62,449 bases of DNA, taken from Haemophilus parainfluenzae. GTDB taxonomy: Bacteria > Pseudomonadota > Gammaproteobacteria > Enterobacterales > Pasteurellaceae. The position numbers and the translations under genes were made by a program. Of this stretch, positions 1-10,559 are shown piece by piece. The notes under the pieces are model-generated. The model did not search any database. It saw only the letters and a program-made list of their open reading frames with translations, and was not told where the DNA came from. How positions within the stretch are numbered: the stretch's first letter is position 1; every line of letters starts with the position of its first letter. Location: positions 1-62,449 of the forward strand of contig NZ_QEPO01000008.1 of NCBI RefSeq assembly GCF_003252725.1, in the 5' to 3' direction.

Positions 1-317
1 AATTAAAACAAAACGTACCTAGCTTCCGCCCAGGTGATACTTTAGAAGTTAAAGTATGGGTAGTTGAAGGTAGCAAACGTCGTTTGCAAGCATTCGAAGG
101 CGTGGTTATTGCAATTCGTAACCGTGGCTTGCACTCAGCATTTACTTTACGTAAAGTGTCTAACGGTGTAGGTGTTGAGCGTGTATTCCAAACTCACTCA
201 CCAGTTGTAGATTCAATCACTGTTAAACGTAAAGGTGCAGTACGTAAAGCTAAACTTTACTACTTACGTGAACGTTCAGGTAAATCTGCTCGTATTAAAG
301 AGCGTTTGGGCGAATAA
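1..317 (+). CDS. rplS: 50S ribosomal protein L19, 5'-truncated by the window
   Basis: The reading frame is open from base 3 and gives the last 104 residues of L19, which is normally about 116 residues. The conserved core [16 protein letters not shown] and the C-terminal [16 protein letters not shown] are visible. L19 sits at the interface of the large and small ribosomal subunits. In gammaproteobacteria it is usually the last gene of the rpsP-rimM-trmD-rplS operon, and a strong hairpin directly after the stop fits that position. The first dozen residues lie outside the window. Confidence 0.97.
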   Translation, partial: LKQNVPSFRPGDTLEVKVWVVEGSKRRLQAFEGVVIAIRNRGLHSAFTLRKVSNGVGVERVFQTHSPVVDSITVKRKGAVRKAKLYYLRERSGKSARIKERLGE

Positions 318-327
318 TTTCGCAAAG

Positions 328-356
328 AAAAAGGCTTGGGATCCCAAGCCTTTTTT
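328..356. terminator. Bidirectional terminator between rplS and mnmA
   Basis: A perfect inverted repeat (AAGGCTTGGGA / TCCCAAGCCTT, 331-352) is flanked by A residues on the left and six T residues on the right. It can therefore stop transcription from both converging genes, rplS and mnmA. Confidence 0.9.
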
Positions 357-362
357 GTTAGG

Positions 363-1514
363 TTATTTAATCCGTTCTTCGATAATCCCACCGCCCAAAC
401 AAATTTCACCAAGGTAAAATACGGCAGATTGTCCTGGTGTGACGGCTGATTGAGGTTCATCGAAAATCACTCGAATAGTTTCATCATCAATCGGTTCAAT
501 CACACAAGGAATATCTTGTTGGCGATAACGTGTTTTAACCGTGCAACGTACTAATTCACGAATTGGCTCGCGATCAACCCAATGTAATTGGCTAGCAATC
601 AAACCTTTTGAAAATAAACGAGGATGGTCATGCCCCTGAGCGACAATAAGCTCATTATTTTCAACATCCTTATCTACCACATACCAAGCCTCATCACCCG
701 CATTTTTTAAACCACCAATGCCTAACCCTTTACGCTGTCCCAACGTGTGATACATCAAACCATCATGGCGACCAATAATTTCACCATCAACAGTACGAAT
801 ATCACCAGGTTGAGCCGGTAAGTAACGAGCTAAGAAATCCTTAAATTTACGCTCACCAATAAAACAAATACCGGTAGAGTCTTTTTTCTTCGCCGTAATT
901 AAGCCAAGCTCTTCAGCAATAGCGCGAACAATGGGCTTCTCAATTTCACCAACGGGGAATAAACTTTGTCCCACTTGTTTATGGCTTAAGGTATAAAGAA
1001 AATAACTTTGATCTTTATTAGCATCTAAACCACGTAATAATTTTGCATTTTCATCATCACCAGCCCTACGTACATAATGCCCTGTTGCAATGTAATGAGC
1101 ACCAAGATCTTCAGCTGCATATTCTAAAAATGCTTTAAATTTAATTTCTTTATTGCACAAAATATCTGGGTTTGGCGTACGACCAGCTTTGTATTCTGTT
1201 AAGAAATGTTCAAACACGTTATCCCAATATTCTGCCGCAAAATTGATTTTATGTAGCTTAATACCTAGCTTGTCACATACTGCTTGCGCATCAGCAAGAT
1301 CCGCTGCGGCTGTACAATAATCGGTATCGTCATCTTCTTCCCAGTTTTTCATAAACAGGCCTTCCACTTGGTAGCCTTGCTGTTGAAGAATAAACGCGGA
1401 AACGGAAGAATCCACCCCTCCAGACATACCGCAAATCACTTTTTTAGTGGAATTTTCGGCAAGTTGTTCTGCAGAGAGTTTCGGAAAATGTTTTTCGTAG
1501 GTTTGTGATTTCAT
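363..1514 (-). CDS. mnmA: tRNA-specific 2-thiouridylase MnmA
   Basis: MnmA adenylates and thiolates uridine 34 in the anticodons of tRNA-Lys, -Glu and -Gln, taking sulfur from the IscS/Tus relay. The 383-residue protein shows the ATP-binding PP-loop GMSGGVDSS at about residues 29-37. The two conserved cysteines are C120 (in NPDILCNKE) and C217 (in STGICFIGE). It is about 15 residues longer at the N-terminus than the E. coli enzyme. I kept the first ATG because the protein I recall from H. influenzae has the same length. It converges on rplS and has a terminator on each side, so it is probably transcribed alone. Confidence 0.97.
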   Translation of the reverse strand: MKSQTYEKHFPKLSAEQLAENSTKKVICGMSGGVDSSVSAFILQQQGYQVEGLFMKNWEEDDDTDYCTAAADLADAQAVCDKLGIKLHKINFAAEYWDNVFEHFLTEYKAGRTPNPDILCNKEIKFKAFLEYAAEDLGAHYIATGHYVRRAGDDENAKLLRGLDANKDQSYFLYTLSHKQVGQSLFPVGEIEKPIVRAIAEELGLITAKKKDSTGICFIGERKFKDFLARYLPAQPGDIRTVDGEIIGRHDGLMYHTLGQRKGLGIGGLKNAGDEAWYVVDKDVENNELIVAQGHDHPRLFSKGLIASQLHWVDREPIRELVRCTVKTRYRQQDIPCVIEPIDDETIRVIFDEPQSAVTPGQSAVFYLGEICLGGGIIEERIK

Positions 1515-1578
1515 AGTTTAGTAATAAATGTTCCACTAAATAAATAATTGGGCATTCTACCGCAAATCAAGTAAGAGT

Positions 1579-1605
1579 AAAAATGCCCGACAATTTCGGG
1601 CACTT
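1579..1605 (-). terminator. Terminator downstream of the tautomerase gene
   Basis: On the minus strand GCCCGA-AATTG-TCGGGC (1585-1601) is followed by a run of T (complement of 1579-1583). It ends the nqr/apbE/tautomerase transcription block before mnmA. Confidence 0.75.
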
Positions 1606-1625
1606 TCATACAGGTTACGGTATGA

Positions 1626-1832
1626 TCACTTCATTGAACGTTGAGAAGTTACCGTTTTCCCTCCAATCCCCCAGTTATCCATATCGACTTCGTCAATAAC
1701 CACCACTGTTGTTTCGGGATTTTTGTTTAACACTTTCTGTAATAAATGGGTGACACCTTCAATTAACTCTGCTTTTTGTTTAGCTGTCGGCGCCTCTGCT
1801 CCACCGGTCACTTTAATATTGACATAGGGCAT
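1626..1832 (-). CDS. 4-oxalocrotonate tautomerase family protein
   Basis: This 68-residue protein belongs to the 4-OT superfamily. It starts MPYVNIKV, so after Met removal Pro becomes the N-terminal catalytic base. The length is usual for this family (about 60-75 residues per monomer, acting as oligomers). The natural substrate is not evident, since Haemophilus lacks the aromatic meta-cleavage pathway in which the founding enzyme works. It lies 31 bp after nqrM on the same strand and a terminator follows, so it may be the last gene of the nqr-apbE-nqrM block. Nothing in the sequence ties it functionally to NQR. Confidence 0.88.
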   Translation of the reverse strand: MPYVNIKVTGGAEAPTAKQKAELIEGVTHLLQKVLNKNPETTVVVIDEVDMDNWGIGGKTVTSQRSMK

Positions 1833-1862
1833 ACTGTTCTCTCATCACAACGTTAAATGGAA

Positions 1863-2123
1863 CTACTTCACTTCATAAAATTGCGAATCACCATCTTTTT
1901 TCGCAAATTTTTGCTCATATTCGGCTTTTGCTTGTTTATCGCCCGCATCTAATTTTGATTGAAGCGTGTCGCAAGGTTTATCACAATCACAAGCTTTGGC
2001 AATACCAAGGGTAGATAAACCACCGCAGCTGCCTTTTAAACTTTGTTTTTTGATAATAAATCCGATAGACATCAACAATATAATTGCGACGAAAGCGATT
2101 AAAGTAAAAAATAAAGTTTGCAT
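1863..2123 (-). CDS. nqrM: NQR maturation factor NqrM
   Basis: NqrM (DUF539) is a small membrane protein needed to assemble active Na+-NQR, most likely by delivering iron to the Cys site between NqrD and NqrE. The 86-residue product has one N-terminal membrane helix (about residues 3-24). A cysteine cluster follows at C33, C45, C47 and C51 (CGGLSTLGIAKACDCDKPC), the family hallmark. It starts 2 bp after apbE ends, so the two are surely co-transcribed. The pair completes the set of maturation enzymes next to the complex they serve. Confidence 0.95.
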   Translation of the reverse strand: MQTLFFTLIAFVAIILLMSIGFIIKKQSLKGSCGGLSTLGIAKACDCDKPCDTLQSKLDAGDKQAKAEYEQKFAKKDGDSQFYEVK

Positions 2124-2125
2124 AA

Positions 2126-3166
2126 CTATTCTTTTGTTTCTGTTAATTTTTTGAAAGCAGAGGATGATTTTGTCACAAAACCATTATCTGTTTTAATGAT
2201 TAAATAAACGGCAAGATTATTTTTCTCAGCCACTTCTAACGCCTTGTCTTCACCAAGCACAAATAACCCTGTTGATAAGCCATCTGCAGTCATTGAAGTT
2301 GGTGCAAGTACCGTAATTGAGGCTAAATGATGCTGAATTGGATAACCTGTTTTCGGATCAATTTCATGAGCAAAGCGTTTACCATTTTCTTCAAAGTAAA
2401 TTCGATAATCGCCAGAACTTGCCATTCCCATATTGTCTAATCCAATGACAGCTTCAACCGCTCTTTCACCTGTTGTAGTTGGTTTTTCAATTGCGATCTG
2501 CCAAGGTTTGCCTTCAATATTTTTTCCTTTCGCACGAATTTCTCCGCCGATTTCAACCATGTAATTCTGAGCATTTAATTGTTCTAACTTTTCAGCGACC
2601 AGATCAACGCCAAAGCCTTTAGCAATCGAGGACAAATCGACATAAACTTGAGGAAGTGCTTTGCTTAATGTCGGTTTGGCAGCACTCATATCGAGGGCAA
2701 TTTTATCAATACCAACCCAAGCTTGGCGTTCAGCTAATTGTTCTGGTGTAGGTTGTTTTTCTGGACGTTTTTCCGGGCCAAATCCCCATAAATTAACGAC
2801 AGGGCCAACAGTTACATCCAATGCACCTTCAGTCACTTTATTTAAACGAATCGCTTCGGCCAATACTTTGGCAAAATCTGCTGAAATCTCAATCGGTGTA
2901 TTCACTTGGGTATTTTGATTGAAACGACTCAATTCCGAATCTTTTTTGTAAGTGGACATTTTCGCGTTCACATCTTTTAAGATAGCTTCAATTTCTTCAT
3001 GCGTCTTTTCAGATGTTGCTTTCATTGAGCCTTCATCAAGGTATTTAACATGATAAGTTGTTCCCATTGTTTTACCACTTAATGAGATAACTTTTGTTTC
3101 TTTTTCACAGGCTGCAAGACTTAATGCCATTGCCACCGCCACGATACCGCTTATTAATTTTTTCAT
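2126..3166 (-). CDS. apbE: FAD:protein FMN transferase ApbE (lipoprotein)
   Basis: ApbE uses FAD to attach FMN through a phosphoester to threonine in SGAT-type motifs of NqrB and NqrC. Both target motifs are encoded upstream in this window. The 346-residue protein has a lipoprotein signal ending LSLAAC (C20), so it is anchored on the periplasmic side, where the flavin sites lie. Family motifs include EIGGEIRAKG near residue 205 and the HEIDPKTGYPI segment near residue 267. It follows nqrF after a 144-bp gap holding an uptake-signal hairpin, so apbE-nqrM may be expressed separately or below the level of nqrA-F. Confidence 0.96.
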   Translation of the reverse strand: MKKLISGIVAVAMALSLAACEKETKVISLSGKTMGTTYHVKYLDEGSMKATSEKTHEEIEAILKDVNAKMSTYKKDSELSRFNQNTQVNTPIEISADFAKVLAEAIRLNKVTEGALDVTVGPVVNLWGFGPEKRPEKQPTPEQLAERQAWVGIDKIALDMSAAKPTLSKALPQVYVDLSSIAKGFGVDLVAEKLEQLNAQNYMVEIGGEIRAKGKNIEGKPWQIAIEKPTTTGERAVEAVIGLDNMGMASSGDYRIYFEENGKRFAHEIDPKTGYPIQHHLASITVLAPTSMTADGLSTGLFVLGEDKALEVAEKNNLAVYLIIKTDNGFVTKSSSAFKKLTETKE

Positions 3167-3253
3167 CTGGATTTCCTAAATCTGTGAACTACTAGCAAAC
3201 TAAACAAAATTTACCTGTAATCATAGAAAATTTTCTAAAAACACCTTAAATTT

Positions 3254-3282
3254 TGACCGCACTTCATCACAAAGTGCGGTCA
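3254..3282. terminator. Inverted pair of DNA uptake signals forming a hairpin
   Basis: TGACCGCACTT (3254-3264) and AAGTGCGGTCA (3272-3282) form an 11-bp stem with a 7-nt loop between nqrF and apbE. Paired uptake signals commonly act as terminators in Haemophilus. The T-run here is short on either strand, so termination may be partial. Confidence 0.7.
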
Positions 3283-3310
3283 GTTTTCATGATGTTTTGA
3301 TTAACTAAAA

Positions 3311-4546
3311 TCAACCACCGAAGTCATCTAATAAGATGTTTTCATCTTCAACACCGAGGTCTTTCAACATTTTGATTACCGCCGCGTTCATCACCGGAGG
3401 TCCACACATGTAGTATTCACAATCTTCTGGTGCTTCATGATTTTTCAAGTAGTTTTCATAAAGTACGTTGTGAATAAAGCCGGTGTAACCTGTCCAGTTA
3501 TCTTCTGGTAACGGATCAGATAATGCCACGTGCCATGTAAAGTTTGGATTTTCTGCTTGAAGCTGATCAAAATCTTCCACATAGAACATTTCACGTTTAG
3601 AACGTGCACCATACCAGAATGACATTTTACGTTTAGAGTGTAAACGTTTTAATTGGTCAAAGATATGAGAACGCATTGGTGCCATACCCGCACCACCACC
3701 GATGAAGACCATTTCGTTGTCGGTTTCTTTCGCAAAGAATTCACCGAATGGACCTGAAATTGTCACTTTATCACCTGGTTTTAATGACCAAATGTAAGAA
3801 GACATTTGACCTGGAGGCGCATCAGGTTGACGTGGTGGAGGCGTTGCAATACGCACGTTAAGCATAATAATGCCTTTCTCTTCTGGGTATGAAGCCATTG
3901 AGTAAGCACGGATAATATGCTCATCCACTTTAGACACATAACGCCATAAATCGTATTTGTCCCAATCTTCGTGGTATTCTTCTGGAATATCGAAATCTTT
4001 ATAGTAAACCGTATGTGGATCAGCTTCGATTTGGATATAACCACCCGCACGGAAAGGAACTTCTTCACCTTCAGGAATAGCCAATTTAAGCTCTTTAATA
4101 AAGGTTGCTTTGTTATCATTAGAAATAACAGTACATTCCCATTTTTTCACGCCGAAGATTTCTTCTGGTAATTCAACGTCCATGCTGCCTTTTACGTTTA
4201 CTTGGCAAGCTAAACGATAACCTTCTTTTGCTTCACGTTTATTAATATGAGAAAGTTCAGTTGGGAGAATTTCACCACCACCACTTTTCACTTTCACAAT
4301 ACATTGGCCACAAGAGCCACCGCCACCACAAGCAGAAGAAACGAAAATACCTTTACTTGCTAACGCGCCAAGTAATTTGCCACCAGCTGGTAAAGTGATC
4401 GCTTTTTCAGGATCGTCATTAATAGAAATGGTGATATCACCAGAATCCACTAATTTTGATTTAGCGAATAAAATAATCGCAACGAGCACTAAAAGGATAA
4501 CCGTAAATGCCGCAACACCTAATAATAAAATTGAAGATTCGCTCAT
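3311..4546 (-). CDS. nqrF: Na+-NQR subunit F (NADH-oxidising, FAD and 2Fe-2S)
   Basis: NqrF takes electrons from NADH in the cytoplasm and passes them from FAD to a 2Fe-2S centre and on into the membrane. The 411-residue protein starts with one membrane helix (about residues 5-28). A plant-type ferredoxin domain follows with ligands C73, C79, C82 and C114 ([10 protein letters not shown] and LACQ). The reductase part has the FAD motif RAYSMASYP, the nucleotide motif [11 protein letters not shown], and C-terminal CGPPVM and DDFGG. It ends the six-gene nqrABCDEF operon, 10 bp after nqrE. Confidence 0.98.
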   Translation of the reverse strand: MSESSILLLGVAAFTVILLVLVAIILFAKSKLVDSGDITISINDDPEKAITLPAGGKLLGALASKGIFVSSACGGGGSCGQCIVKVKSGGGEILPTELSHINKREAKEGYRLACQVNVKGSMDVELPEEIFGVKKWECTVISNDNKATFIKELKLAIPEGEEVPFRAGGYIQIEADPHTVYYKDFDIPEEYHEDWDKYDLWRYVSKVDEHIIRAYSMASYPEEKGIIMLNVRIATPPPRQPDAPPGQMSSYIWSLKPGDKVTISGPFGEFFAKETDNEMVFIGGGAGMAPMRSHIFDQLKRLHSKRKMSFWYGARSKREMFYVEDFDQLQAENPNFTWHVALSDPLPEDNWTGYTGFIHNVLYENYLKNHEAPEDCEYYMCGPPVMNAAVIKMLKDLGVEDENILLDDFGG

Positions 4547-4556
4547 TTATGCCTCC

Positions 4557-5153
4557 TTATAACTGAATTCCAGAGAATGACATAAAGCCAAGCGCCATCA
4601 AGCCTGCAGTAATAAAGGTAATCCCTAATCCTTTTAAGCCTGCCGGTACATCGGCATATTTCATTTTTTCGGTTAAGCCTGCAAGCGCAACGATTGCTAA
4701 CATCCAACCTAACCCTGCACCCACACCATAAACTGCAGATTCTGCAAAAGTGTATTCACGTTGCACGGCAAAAGATACACCACCGAAGATCGCACAGTTT
4801 ACGGCGATAAGCGGAAGGAAGATACCTAATGCGTTATAAAGTGCAGGGAAGAATTTATCTAAGGTCATTTCAAGTAATTGAACAAGACCCGCGATAATCC
4901 CGATAAAGGTAATGAAGTTTAAGAACTCAAGGCTCACACCTTCTACCAATGCGCCATCTTTTAATACGTGTTCGTACACAAATTGGTTAGCGGGTACCGC
5001 AATACCAAGTACGACGACTACTGCAACACCAAGGCCAAACGCCGTGGAAACTTTCTTAGAAACCGCAAGGAAAGTACACATCCCTAAGAAGAAAGAGAGC
5101 GCCATGTTTTCAATGAAGATCGCCTTCACGAATAGGCTAATATAATGTTCCAT
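4557..5153 (-). CDS. nqrE: Na+-NQR subunit E
   Basis: NqrE is a 198-residue, six-helix membrane subunit, related to NqrD and to RnfA. Together the two build the pore region of the pump. The two conserved cysteines that contribute ligands to the intramembrane iron centre are present: C26 (GMCTFLAV) and C120 (VNCAIFGG). It starts 3 bp after nqrD stops and leads into nqrF. Confidence 0.97.
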   Translation of the reverse strand: MEHYISLFVKAIFIENMALSFFLGMCTFLAVSKKVSTAFGLGVAVVVVLGIAVPANQFVYEHVLKDGALVEGVSLEFLNFITFIGIIAGLVQLLEMTLDKFFPALYNALGIFLPLIAVNCAIFGGVSFAVQREYTFAESAVYGVGAGLGWMLAIVALAGLTEKMKYADVPAGLKGLGITFITAGLMALGFMSFSGIQL

Positions 5154-5156
5154 TGA

Positions 5157-5786
5157 TTATTTCTCCTGTTGCTCAGGTTTCCACGTTCTTAAGCCCCAAA
5201 TAACGAAGCCGATAATAAAGAACGCACTTGGTGCAAGAAGGAATAAACCGTTTGGTTGATACCAACCGCCGTCTTGAATAGTTTGGAATACAGGGAAACC
5301 GAACAAACGACCAGAACCGATTAATTCACGTAATGTGGCGACAATTAATAAGATCGCACCATAACCTAAACCGTTACCGATACCGTCAACAAAGCTTTCT
5401 AACGGTGGTGATTTCATCGCAAACGCTTCTGCACGGCCCATTACGATACAGTTTGTAATGATAAGACCGACGAATACAGAGAGCTGTTTAGATAAACCAT
5501 AAGCATAAGCTTTTAATACTTGGTCAACCAAGATTACTAAAGACGCGATAATCGCCAGTTGCACAATGATACGGATACTATTTGGAATATAGTTACGAAT
5601 CAATGAAATAAACAAACTGGAAAAACCGGTTACCAAACTTACCGCAATCGCCATTACGATCGCTGTTTGTAATTGGGTTGTTACCGCTAATGCAGAACAG
5701 ATACCCAAAATTTGCAAGGCAATCGGGTTATTTTTAACAATAGGATCGAATAAAAGACCTTTCAAATTTACTTTTGCATCAGCCAT
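5157..5786 (-). CDS. nqrD: Na+-NQR subunit D
   Basis: NqrD is a 209-residue, six-helix membrane subunit that pairs with NqrE in inverted topology. It shows the two cysteines expected for the shared iron site, C30 (LGICSALAV) and C113 ([12 protein letters not shown]). Its start overlaps the nqrC stop by one base, and a 3-bp gap leads to nqrE, which suggests tight co-translation. Confidence 0.97.
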   Translation of the reverse strand: MADAKVNLKGLLFDPIVKNNPIALQILGICSALAVTTQLQTAIVMAIAVSLVTGFSSLFISLIRNYIPNSIRIIVQLAIIASLVILVDQVLKAYAYGLSKQLSVFVGLIITNCIVMGRAEAFAMKSPPLESFVDGIGNGLGYGAILLIVATLRELIGSGRLFGFPVFQTIQDGGWYQPNGLFLLAPSAFFIIGFVIWGLRTWKPEQQEK

Positions 5787-6577
5787 TATTTGATTTCTCC
5801 TGCTTTAAATTTCGCTAAGAATGGACCAAAGCCATTTTGGCTGAACCAATAATCAAATGAACCTTGAACACCGTTACTGGTTAAAGTTGCACCTGATAAA
5901 CCATCTACACCGTGCTCTTTATCTGCAGCAGAGCTACCTTTGTAGATTTTGAATTTTTGGTTACCTTGTTCATCGAATAATTTTTTATCGACAAACTGTG
6001 CTTGCCAACGAGGGTTCGCAATTTCGCCCCCAAGACCGGCTGTTTCACCTTGGTCATAGTAAGTGATACCTTTGATGGTATTTCCATCTGGTGCAACCGA
6101 AACGAAACCGTACATGGTTGACCATAAACCGCGACCATACATTGGTAATACGACTTGGCTGACATTGCCTTGCTCATCTTTTACAAGATAAACACGTGCT
6201 TGATTTGCACGAACTTTAATTCCTGCTTTATCTGCTTCCGCTGGAATTGCTTGGCTTTTTGCAGGATCTTTAATGGCATCTTTAGGTTCAAATTTGTTGA
6301 TTTCTTCTGCTGAAGCTTGAACGTAATCACCACTTTGCAAATCCACTAAACGAGGTTCAATAAATTTGTTGTAAGTGTCTTTGATTACTGATGCATTATC
6401 TTCTTTCATTAAGCCAGCAACAGTTAAAATGTTACGTTGAACGTCGAGTGCTTTTTGTTCATCTTGTTTGGATTTTAATGCTACTGCAGCACCAGAAACC
6501 ACGATAGAACACACTAAACTTAGCAACACAACAACGGTAACTGTACCGCTAACGCTATCTTTATTAAATTTAGCCAT
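5786..6577 (-). CDS. nqrC: Na+-NQR subunit C (covalent FMN)
   Basis: NqrC carries a phosphoester-linked FMN on its periplasmic domain. I chose the ATG at 6577 ([11 protein letters not shown]), giving 263 residues, over the in-frame start 75 bp further upstream (6652). The shorter form matches the family length, has GGAG upstream, and overlaps the nqrB stop by 8 bp (ATGGCTAA). One membrane helix lies at about residues 10-34. The flavinylation motif SGAT puts FMN on T231, within [12 protein letters not shown]. Confidence 0.96.
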   Translation of the reverse strand: MAKFNKDSVSGTVTVVVLLSLVCSIVVSGAAVALKSKQDEQKALDVQRNILTVAGLMKEDNASVIKDTYNKFIEPRLVDLQSGDYVQASAEEINKFEPKDAIKDPAKSQAIPAEADKAGIKVRANQARVYLVKDEQGNVSQVVLPMYGRGLWSTMYGFVSVAPDGNTIKGITYYDQGETAGLGGEIANPRWQAQFVDKKLFDEQGNQKFKIYKGSSAADKEHGVDGLSGATLTSNGVQGSFDYWFSQNGFGPFLAKFKAGEIK

Positions 6578-7805
6578 TTGTTCTTGCTCTCCGACGTTTG
6601 ATATTTGCTTGAACCACGATGTAGTCAAAAATTGGTGCAAATAAGTTTGCAAATAAAATCGCTAACATCATCCCTTCTGGATAAGCTGGGTTCACTGTAC
6701 GAATTAATACAGCCATCACGCCAATTAACGCACCGTACCACCATTTACCCGTATTGGTGAATGAAGCTGATACAGGGTCGGTTGCCATGAAGATCATACC
6801 AAGTGCAAAACCACCTAATACAAAGTGCCAATGCCAAGGCATTGAGAACATTTGGTTAGAATCAGAACCGATTAAGTTGAATAAGGTTGCTGTACCAATC
6901 ATACCGATCATGACACCAGCCATAATGCGCCAAGAAGCAATACGGGTGAATACAATTAACGCACCACCGATTAATAACGCAAGCGTTGAAACCTCACCCA
7001 TTGAACCAGGAATATTACCGATGAATGCATCCATCCAAGTAATAGGTTGACCGGTTACAGTGTGTTGTAATGCTGCTTGACCACCTTGAGACCATTGTGA
7101 AAGTGCGGTTGCACCAGAGAAACCATCTGCAGCGGTCCATACTAAGTCACCGGAAATTTGAGCCGGATAAGCGAAGAATAAGAATGCACGACCAGCAAGC
7201 GCAGGGTTCATAAAGTTACGACCTACACCACCGAAGATTTCTTTCGCTACCACGATACCAAAACTGATACCAAGTGCAGCTTGCCATAATGGCAATGTTG
7301 GTGGAACGATTAACGCAAATAAAATGGTTGAAACGAACATTCCTTCATTTACTTCATGACCACGCATCACTGAGAACAATAATTCCCAAATTGTACAAAC
7401 GGTGAATACCACTAAGTAAATTGGTAAGAAGAAGATCGCCCCTAATGCCATTTTTGAACCCCAAGTTGCATTATTGGTTAAATCTAAACCTAATGAACTT
7501 GCAAGTGCATAGTGCCAATCGTTAGCAATTAATTGATCTAAATTACCTAATTGATTTAAGGCCGGGATCGCTTGGTTACCCACATTGTACATCCCGTAGA
7601 AAATCGCTGGGAACAACGCAAGAAAAACCGTAATCATCATACGTTTTGAGTCTAACGCATCACGAACGTGTGTGTTTTTGTGCGTTACCGTACCTGGTGT
7701 ATAAAGCAAGGTATAAATCGATTCAAAGACCGGATAAAGCTTGCTGTATTTACCACCTGGCAAAAACGCGGGTTCCATTTTTTCAAAAAGATTTTTTAAA
7801 CCCAT
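6570..7805 (-). CDS. nqrB: Na+-NQR subunit B (covalent FMN, riboflavin, Na+ channel)
   Basis: NqrB is the largest membrane subunit of the pump. It carries a covalent FMN and the riboflavin and ubiquinone sites, and forms part of the ion path. The 411-residue protein is strongly hydrophobic with about ten helices. The ApbE target motif is GFSGATALS, placing FMN on T233. An uptake signal (AAGTGCGGT, 7101-7109) lies inside the coding sequence. It starts 2 bp after nqrA stops. Confidence 0.98.
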   Translation of the reverse strand: MGLKNLFEKMEPAFLPGGKYSKLYPVFESIYTLLYTPGTVTHKNTHVRDALDSKRMMITVFLALFPAIFYGMYNVGNQAIPALNQLGNLDQLIANDWHYALASSLGLDLTNNATWGSKMALGAIFFLPIYLVVFTVCTIWELLFSVMRGHEVNEGMFVSTILFALIVPPTLPLWQAALGISFGIVVAKEIFGGVGRNFMNPALAGRAFLFFAYPAQISGDLVWTAADGFSGATALSQWSQGGQAALQHTVTGQPITWMDAFIGNIPGSMGEVSTLALLIGGALIVFTRIASWRIMAGVMIGMIGTATLFNLIGSDSNQMFSMPWHWHFVLGGFALGMIFMATDPVSASFTNTGKWWYGALIGVMAVLIRTVNPAYPEGMMLAILFANLFAPIFDYIVVQANIKRRRARTNG

Positions 7806-7807
7806 TT

Positions 7808-9151
7808 TTAACCTTCCTTTTCAATCTTATCTAATACTTGACGCAAGATTGAACCGTATTCATATTTGCCCGGACAAACGAAAGAACATAATGCTAAGTC
7901 TTCTTCATCTAATTCAAGACAACCTAACGCTTGTGCACCATCGGTATCGCCCACGATTAAATCACGTAATAATAATGTCGGTAAAATATCCAACGGCATC
8001 ACGCGCTCATAGCTACCGATTGGTACCATTGCACGCTCACCACCATTTTCTGCTGTAGTGAAGTTGAATAATTTTTTACCAAAGTGACCTAATACGGTAC
8101 GGGTAATCGAATATTTGTTCGATTGTGGTGTGATCCAACCTAAGAACTCTTTCTCATTACCTTCCGCAATCACAGAAACTTGTAATGCATAACGACCTAA
8201 ATAGTCATGAGCATCTTTTGCCGTTTGACCACAAAGTACTGAACCAGAAATCACACGGTTATTACCGTCTTTTAACTCACCAGCTGTTAATTGAGAAAGG
8301 TTTGCACCGATAACGGTACGAACTAAACGAGGCTCTTTCACTTGCGGACCCGCAAGAGAAATAATGCGTTCTACATAAAGTTCGCCCGTAGTGAATAATT
8401 TACCTACAGCAATCACATCTTGGTAATTGATGTGCCATACGGTTTTGTTCACACCAACCGGATCGATAAAGTGGATATGTGTACCCACTAAGCCAGCAGG
8501 ATGAACACCACCAAAATCATGTACTTTTAAGTTAGCTAAATCCACGGTTGGGATATTGCTATCACCCGCTTTACATAGATTTAATGGTTTATTTTGGAAT
8601 AGACGACTTAATACAGTTAAACCGTCAATAAAATCTTGCCAATGCTCTTTTAACACCGCCTCTGGATTTGCCGCCAAAGGATTGGTATCCATCGCATTTA
8701 CAAACAGAGAAGAAGGTTCTGCATCTACGGCAGGCACTTTGCTGAATGGACGAGTGCGGAACGCTGTCCATAAACCGGATTCAACGAGGTTTTGTTTAAC
8801 TTGTTCAGAAGAAAGCGTATTGAGCTCACCTGCGTTATATTTAGCGAAAGTAACTTGATCGTTACCTTGCACATCAATGACCACAGATTGTAATACACGT
8901 TTTTCGCCACGATTAATTACAGTGATAGTACCACTCGCAGGGGCTGTGAAAACCACTCCAGGGTTTTTCTTGTCTTCAAAAAGCACTTGGCCTTTTTTCA
9001 CGACATCGCCTTCGCGTACCTTCATAGAAGGACGCATACCCACATACTCTTCACCAAGAATCGCAACCTGATTCACAGCGTTACCGCTATGGATTACTTG
9101 TGCTGGTTTTCCTGCAATAGGAAGGTCCAAGCCTTTTTTGATTGTAATCAT
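7808..9151 (-). CDS. nqrA: Na+-NQR subunit A
   Basis: NqrA is the cytoplasmic subunit that docks on NqrB and holds no redox cofactor of its own. The 447-residue length is normal for the family. The N-terminus [16 protein letters not shown] and the barrel-sandwich segment [16 protein letters not shown] (about residues 42-58) are typical. It is the first gene of the operon, with a 400-bp AT-rich upstream region. The ribosome-binding sequence is weak (AAAAG about 13 nt upstream), so the start rests on conserved protein length and N-terminal sequence. Confidence 0.97.
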   Translation of the reverse strand: MITIKKGLDLPIAGKPAQVIHSGNAVNQVAILGEEYVGMRPSMKVREGDVVKKGQVLFEDKKNPGVVFTAPASGTITVINRGEKRVLQSVVIDVQGNDQVTFAKYNAGELNTLSSEQVKQNLVESGLWTAFRTRPFSKVPAVDAEPSSLFVNAMDTNPLAANPEAVLKEHWQDFIDGLTVLSRLFQNKPLNLCKAGDSNIPTVDLANLKVHDFGGVHPAGLVGTHIHFIDPVGVNKTVWHINYQDVIAVGKLFTTGELYVERIISLAGPQVKEPRLVRTVIGANLSQLTAGELKDGNNRVISGSVLCGQTAKDAHDYLGRYALQVSVIAEGNEKEFLGWITPQSNKYSITRTVLGHFGKKLFNFTTAENGGERAMVPIGSYERVMPLDILPTLLLRDLIVGDTDGAQALGCLELDEEDLALCSFVCPGKYEYGSILRQVLDKIEKEG

Positions 9152-9227
9152 ACTGTTTGCACTACTTTTCTAGGTTAAAAACACGATTGCAATCAAAGCC
9201 TATGCCTTAAGAGCAATCTCGCGATTG
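9140..9227 (-). promoter_or_regulatory. Cluster of GATTG/CAATC palindromes at the nqrA start
   Basis: Three related dyads lie around the nqrA start: GATTGTAATC (9140-9149, overlapping the first codons), the perfect palindrome GATTGCAATC (9185-9194) and CAATC-TCGC-GATTG (9214-9227). The first two are 45 bp apart, about four helical turns. They could be an operator for the nqr operon. I cannot name a regulator. The rest of 9228-9482 is AT-rich, and I see no gene in it. Confidence 0.35.
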
Positions 9228-9482
9228 AGCGTGACAGAAAACACTTTTAAGATCAAAGCGTTATTAACTGACACATAAATTCAAAAACTCAAATCTGTTT
9301 AATTCCTCGATGAGTAAGAAATTACTTACACATCCAGAAATTGAAATTCGAAAATTAAAAGCGCCTTATTCTATCGAAAAATGGGCTTTTATTCCACTTT
9401 ACGCCCTTACTTTTTGTGAAATATTTGTGAACCTTTTAGACTCATACTTATTAGGAGTTAGAAATAAATAGGAATTAAAAAT

Positions 9483-9515
9483 AAAAAAGAGAGAATGTCT
9501 CTTACCTTCTCTCTT
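9483..9515 (-). terminator. Terminator downstream of bolA
   Basis: On the minus strand AAGAGAGAA and TTCTCTCTT (9-bp stem, 9487-9515, 11-nt loop) are followed by six T residues. This ends bolA transcription about 40 bp after its stop codon. Confidence 0.8.
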
Positions 9516-9552
9516 CTTATGAAAATCTGATATAGGGAACGTAAGGAAATAC

Positions 9553-9864
9553 TTACTGTCCAACACCAAGACAATTTGGTGATTTTGGAAATGCTTCACC
9601 TAGGCTTTCCCATTCGCTTTTTGTATAAAGGTGAAGCGCTAATGCGTGAATGCCATTTTTTAAATCATCGGCAAAAAGTTGGTAAAGTTTTTGGTGGCGC
9701 TGCACCTTGCGCATACCTTTAAAAGCATCGCTGACAATCACTAATTTAAAATGAGAATCAGCCCCTCGACCGGAACTGTGCATATGGCTTTCATTTTCCA
9801 CAGTGGCAAAGTGCGGTTGAAATTCGGCTTGAATTCTCTCTAATAATTCTTGCTGTTTTGACAT
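9553..9864 (-). CDS. bolA: BolA family protein
   Basis: BolA proteins bind a 2Fe-2S cluster together with monothiol glutaredoxins and affect iron-sulfur biogenesis and cell shape. The 103-residue product shows the BolA core, with HMHSSGRGADSHFKLVIVSDAF and the conserved RHQKLY segment. I chose the ATG at 9864 (MSKQQELLER) because GGGAG lies just upstream, rather than the in-frame start at 9894. bolA is divergent from yajG; this neighbourhood also occurs in E. coli. An uptake signal (about 9809) lies inside the gene. Confidence 0.92.
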   Translation of the reverse strand: MSKQQELLERIQAEFQPHFATVENESHMHSSGRGADSHFKLVIVSDAFKGMRKVQRHQKLYQLFADDLKNGIHALALHLYTKSEWESLGEAFPKSPNCLGVGQ

Positions 9865-9948
9865 AAATAAACTCCCTAACTTTTTGCTATACATTCAGCG
9901 TTAAGTTTGTAAGAATAACACAAATTAACCTAATTCAATGAGGAAATT

Positions 9949-10548
9949 ATGAAAGTAACAAACAAAATCAAAGCATTATCAACAATGACGTTGGCCGCTG
10001 CGACATTATTTTTAGCGGGTTGCCAAGCACAATCCAATACCTTAGCTTTTGCGCCTCAATCACCGACTGCATCAATGAATATTAACCAATCAGCAGTGGT
10101 AACAGTCAATACTCGTGATTCTCGTCCACAACAAGAAATTGCAACTTATACTAAATCAGGTGAGCTGATTAAATTAAACGCATCACCAAGCGTTACTCAA
10201 CTTTTCCAACAAGTGATGCAACAAAATTTAGTTAGCAAAGGTTTCCGTATCGGACAAGCTAATAATGCAAATGCGGGTGTAACCGTTGAAGTGAAAGAAT
10301 TCAACACTCACGTAGATCAAGGTAATTTACGTTATACCTTGAACAGCAAAATCCAAGCAGTTGTTTATGTACAAGGTCCACGCGGACAATACAATAAAAC
10401 CTTTAATGCGACCCGTTCACAATCTGGCGCATTTAATGCGAGCAATGATGAAATCCAAAAAGTGTTAGGCGAAACCTTCAAAGATATTGTTAATAATATT
10501 TATCAAGATCAAGAAGTTACTAACGCAATTAATCAATATACTAATTAA
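9949..10548 (+). CDS. yajG: YajG family lipoprotein
   Basis: This is a 199-residue putative outer-membrane lipoprotein whose signal peptide ends in the lipobox LAGC (C25). The mature part resembles E. coli YajG, whose gene also lies beside bolA. The function is not established; family members are uncharacterised lipoproteins. AGGAAA lies 6-7 bases before the ATG. It has its own promoter region in the 84 bp shared with divergent bolA. Confidence 0.82.
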   Translation: MKVTNKIKALSTMTLAAATLFLAGCQAQSNTLAFAPQSPTASMNINQSAVVTVNTRDSRPQQEIATYTKSGELIKLNASPSVTQLFQQVMQQNLVSKGFRIGQANNANAGVTVEVKEFNTHVDQGNLRYTLNSKIQAVVYVQGPRGQYNKTFNATRSQSGAFNASNDEIQKVLGETFKDIVNNIYQDQEVTNAINQYTN

Positions 10549-10559
10549 TTAAAAGTACC

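Noticed and set aside
84-317. Separate 77-residue gene at the window start
   Set aside because: It is the C-terminal part of L19, whose frame is open to the window edge.
6578-6652. Upstream start for nqrC
   Set aside because: It would overlap nqrB by over 80 bases and add 25 residues not expected in the family; the start at 6577 has a ribosome-binding site.
9399-9599. 66-codon minus-strand frame downstream of bolA
   Set aside because: It overlaps the bolA terminator and the end of bolA in another frame, with low-complexity AT-rich codons.
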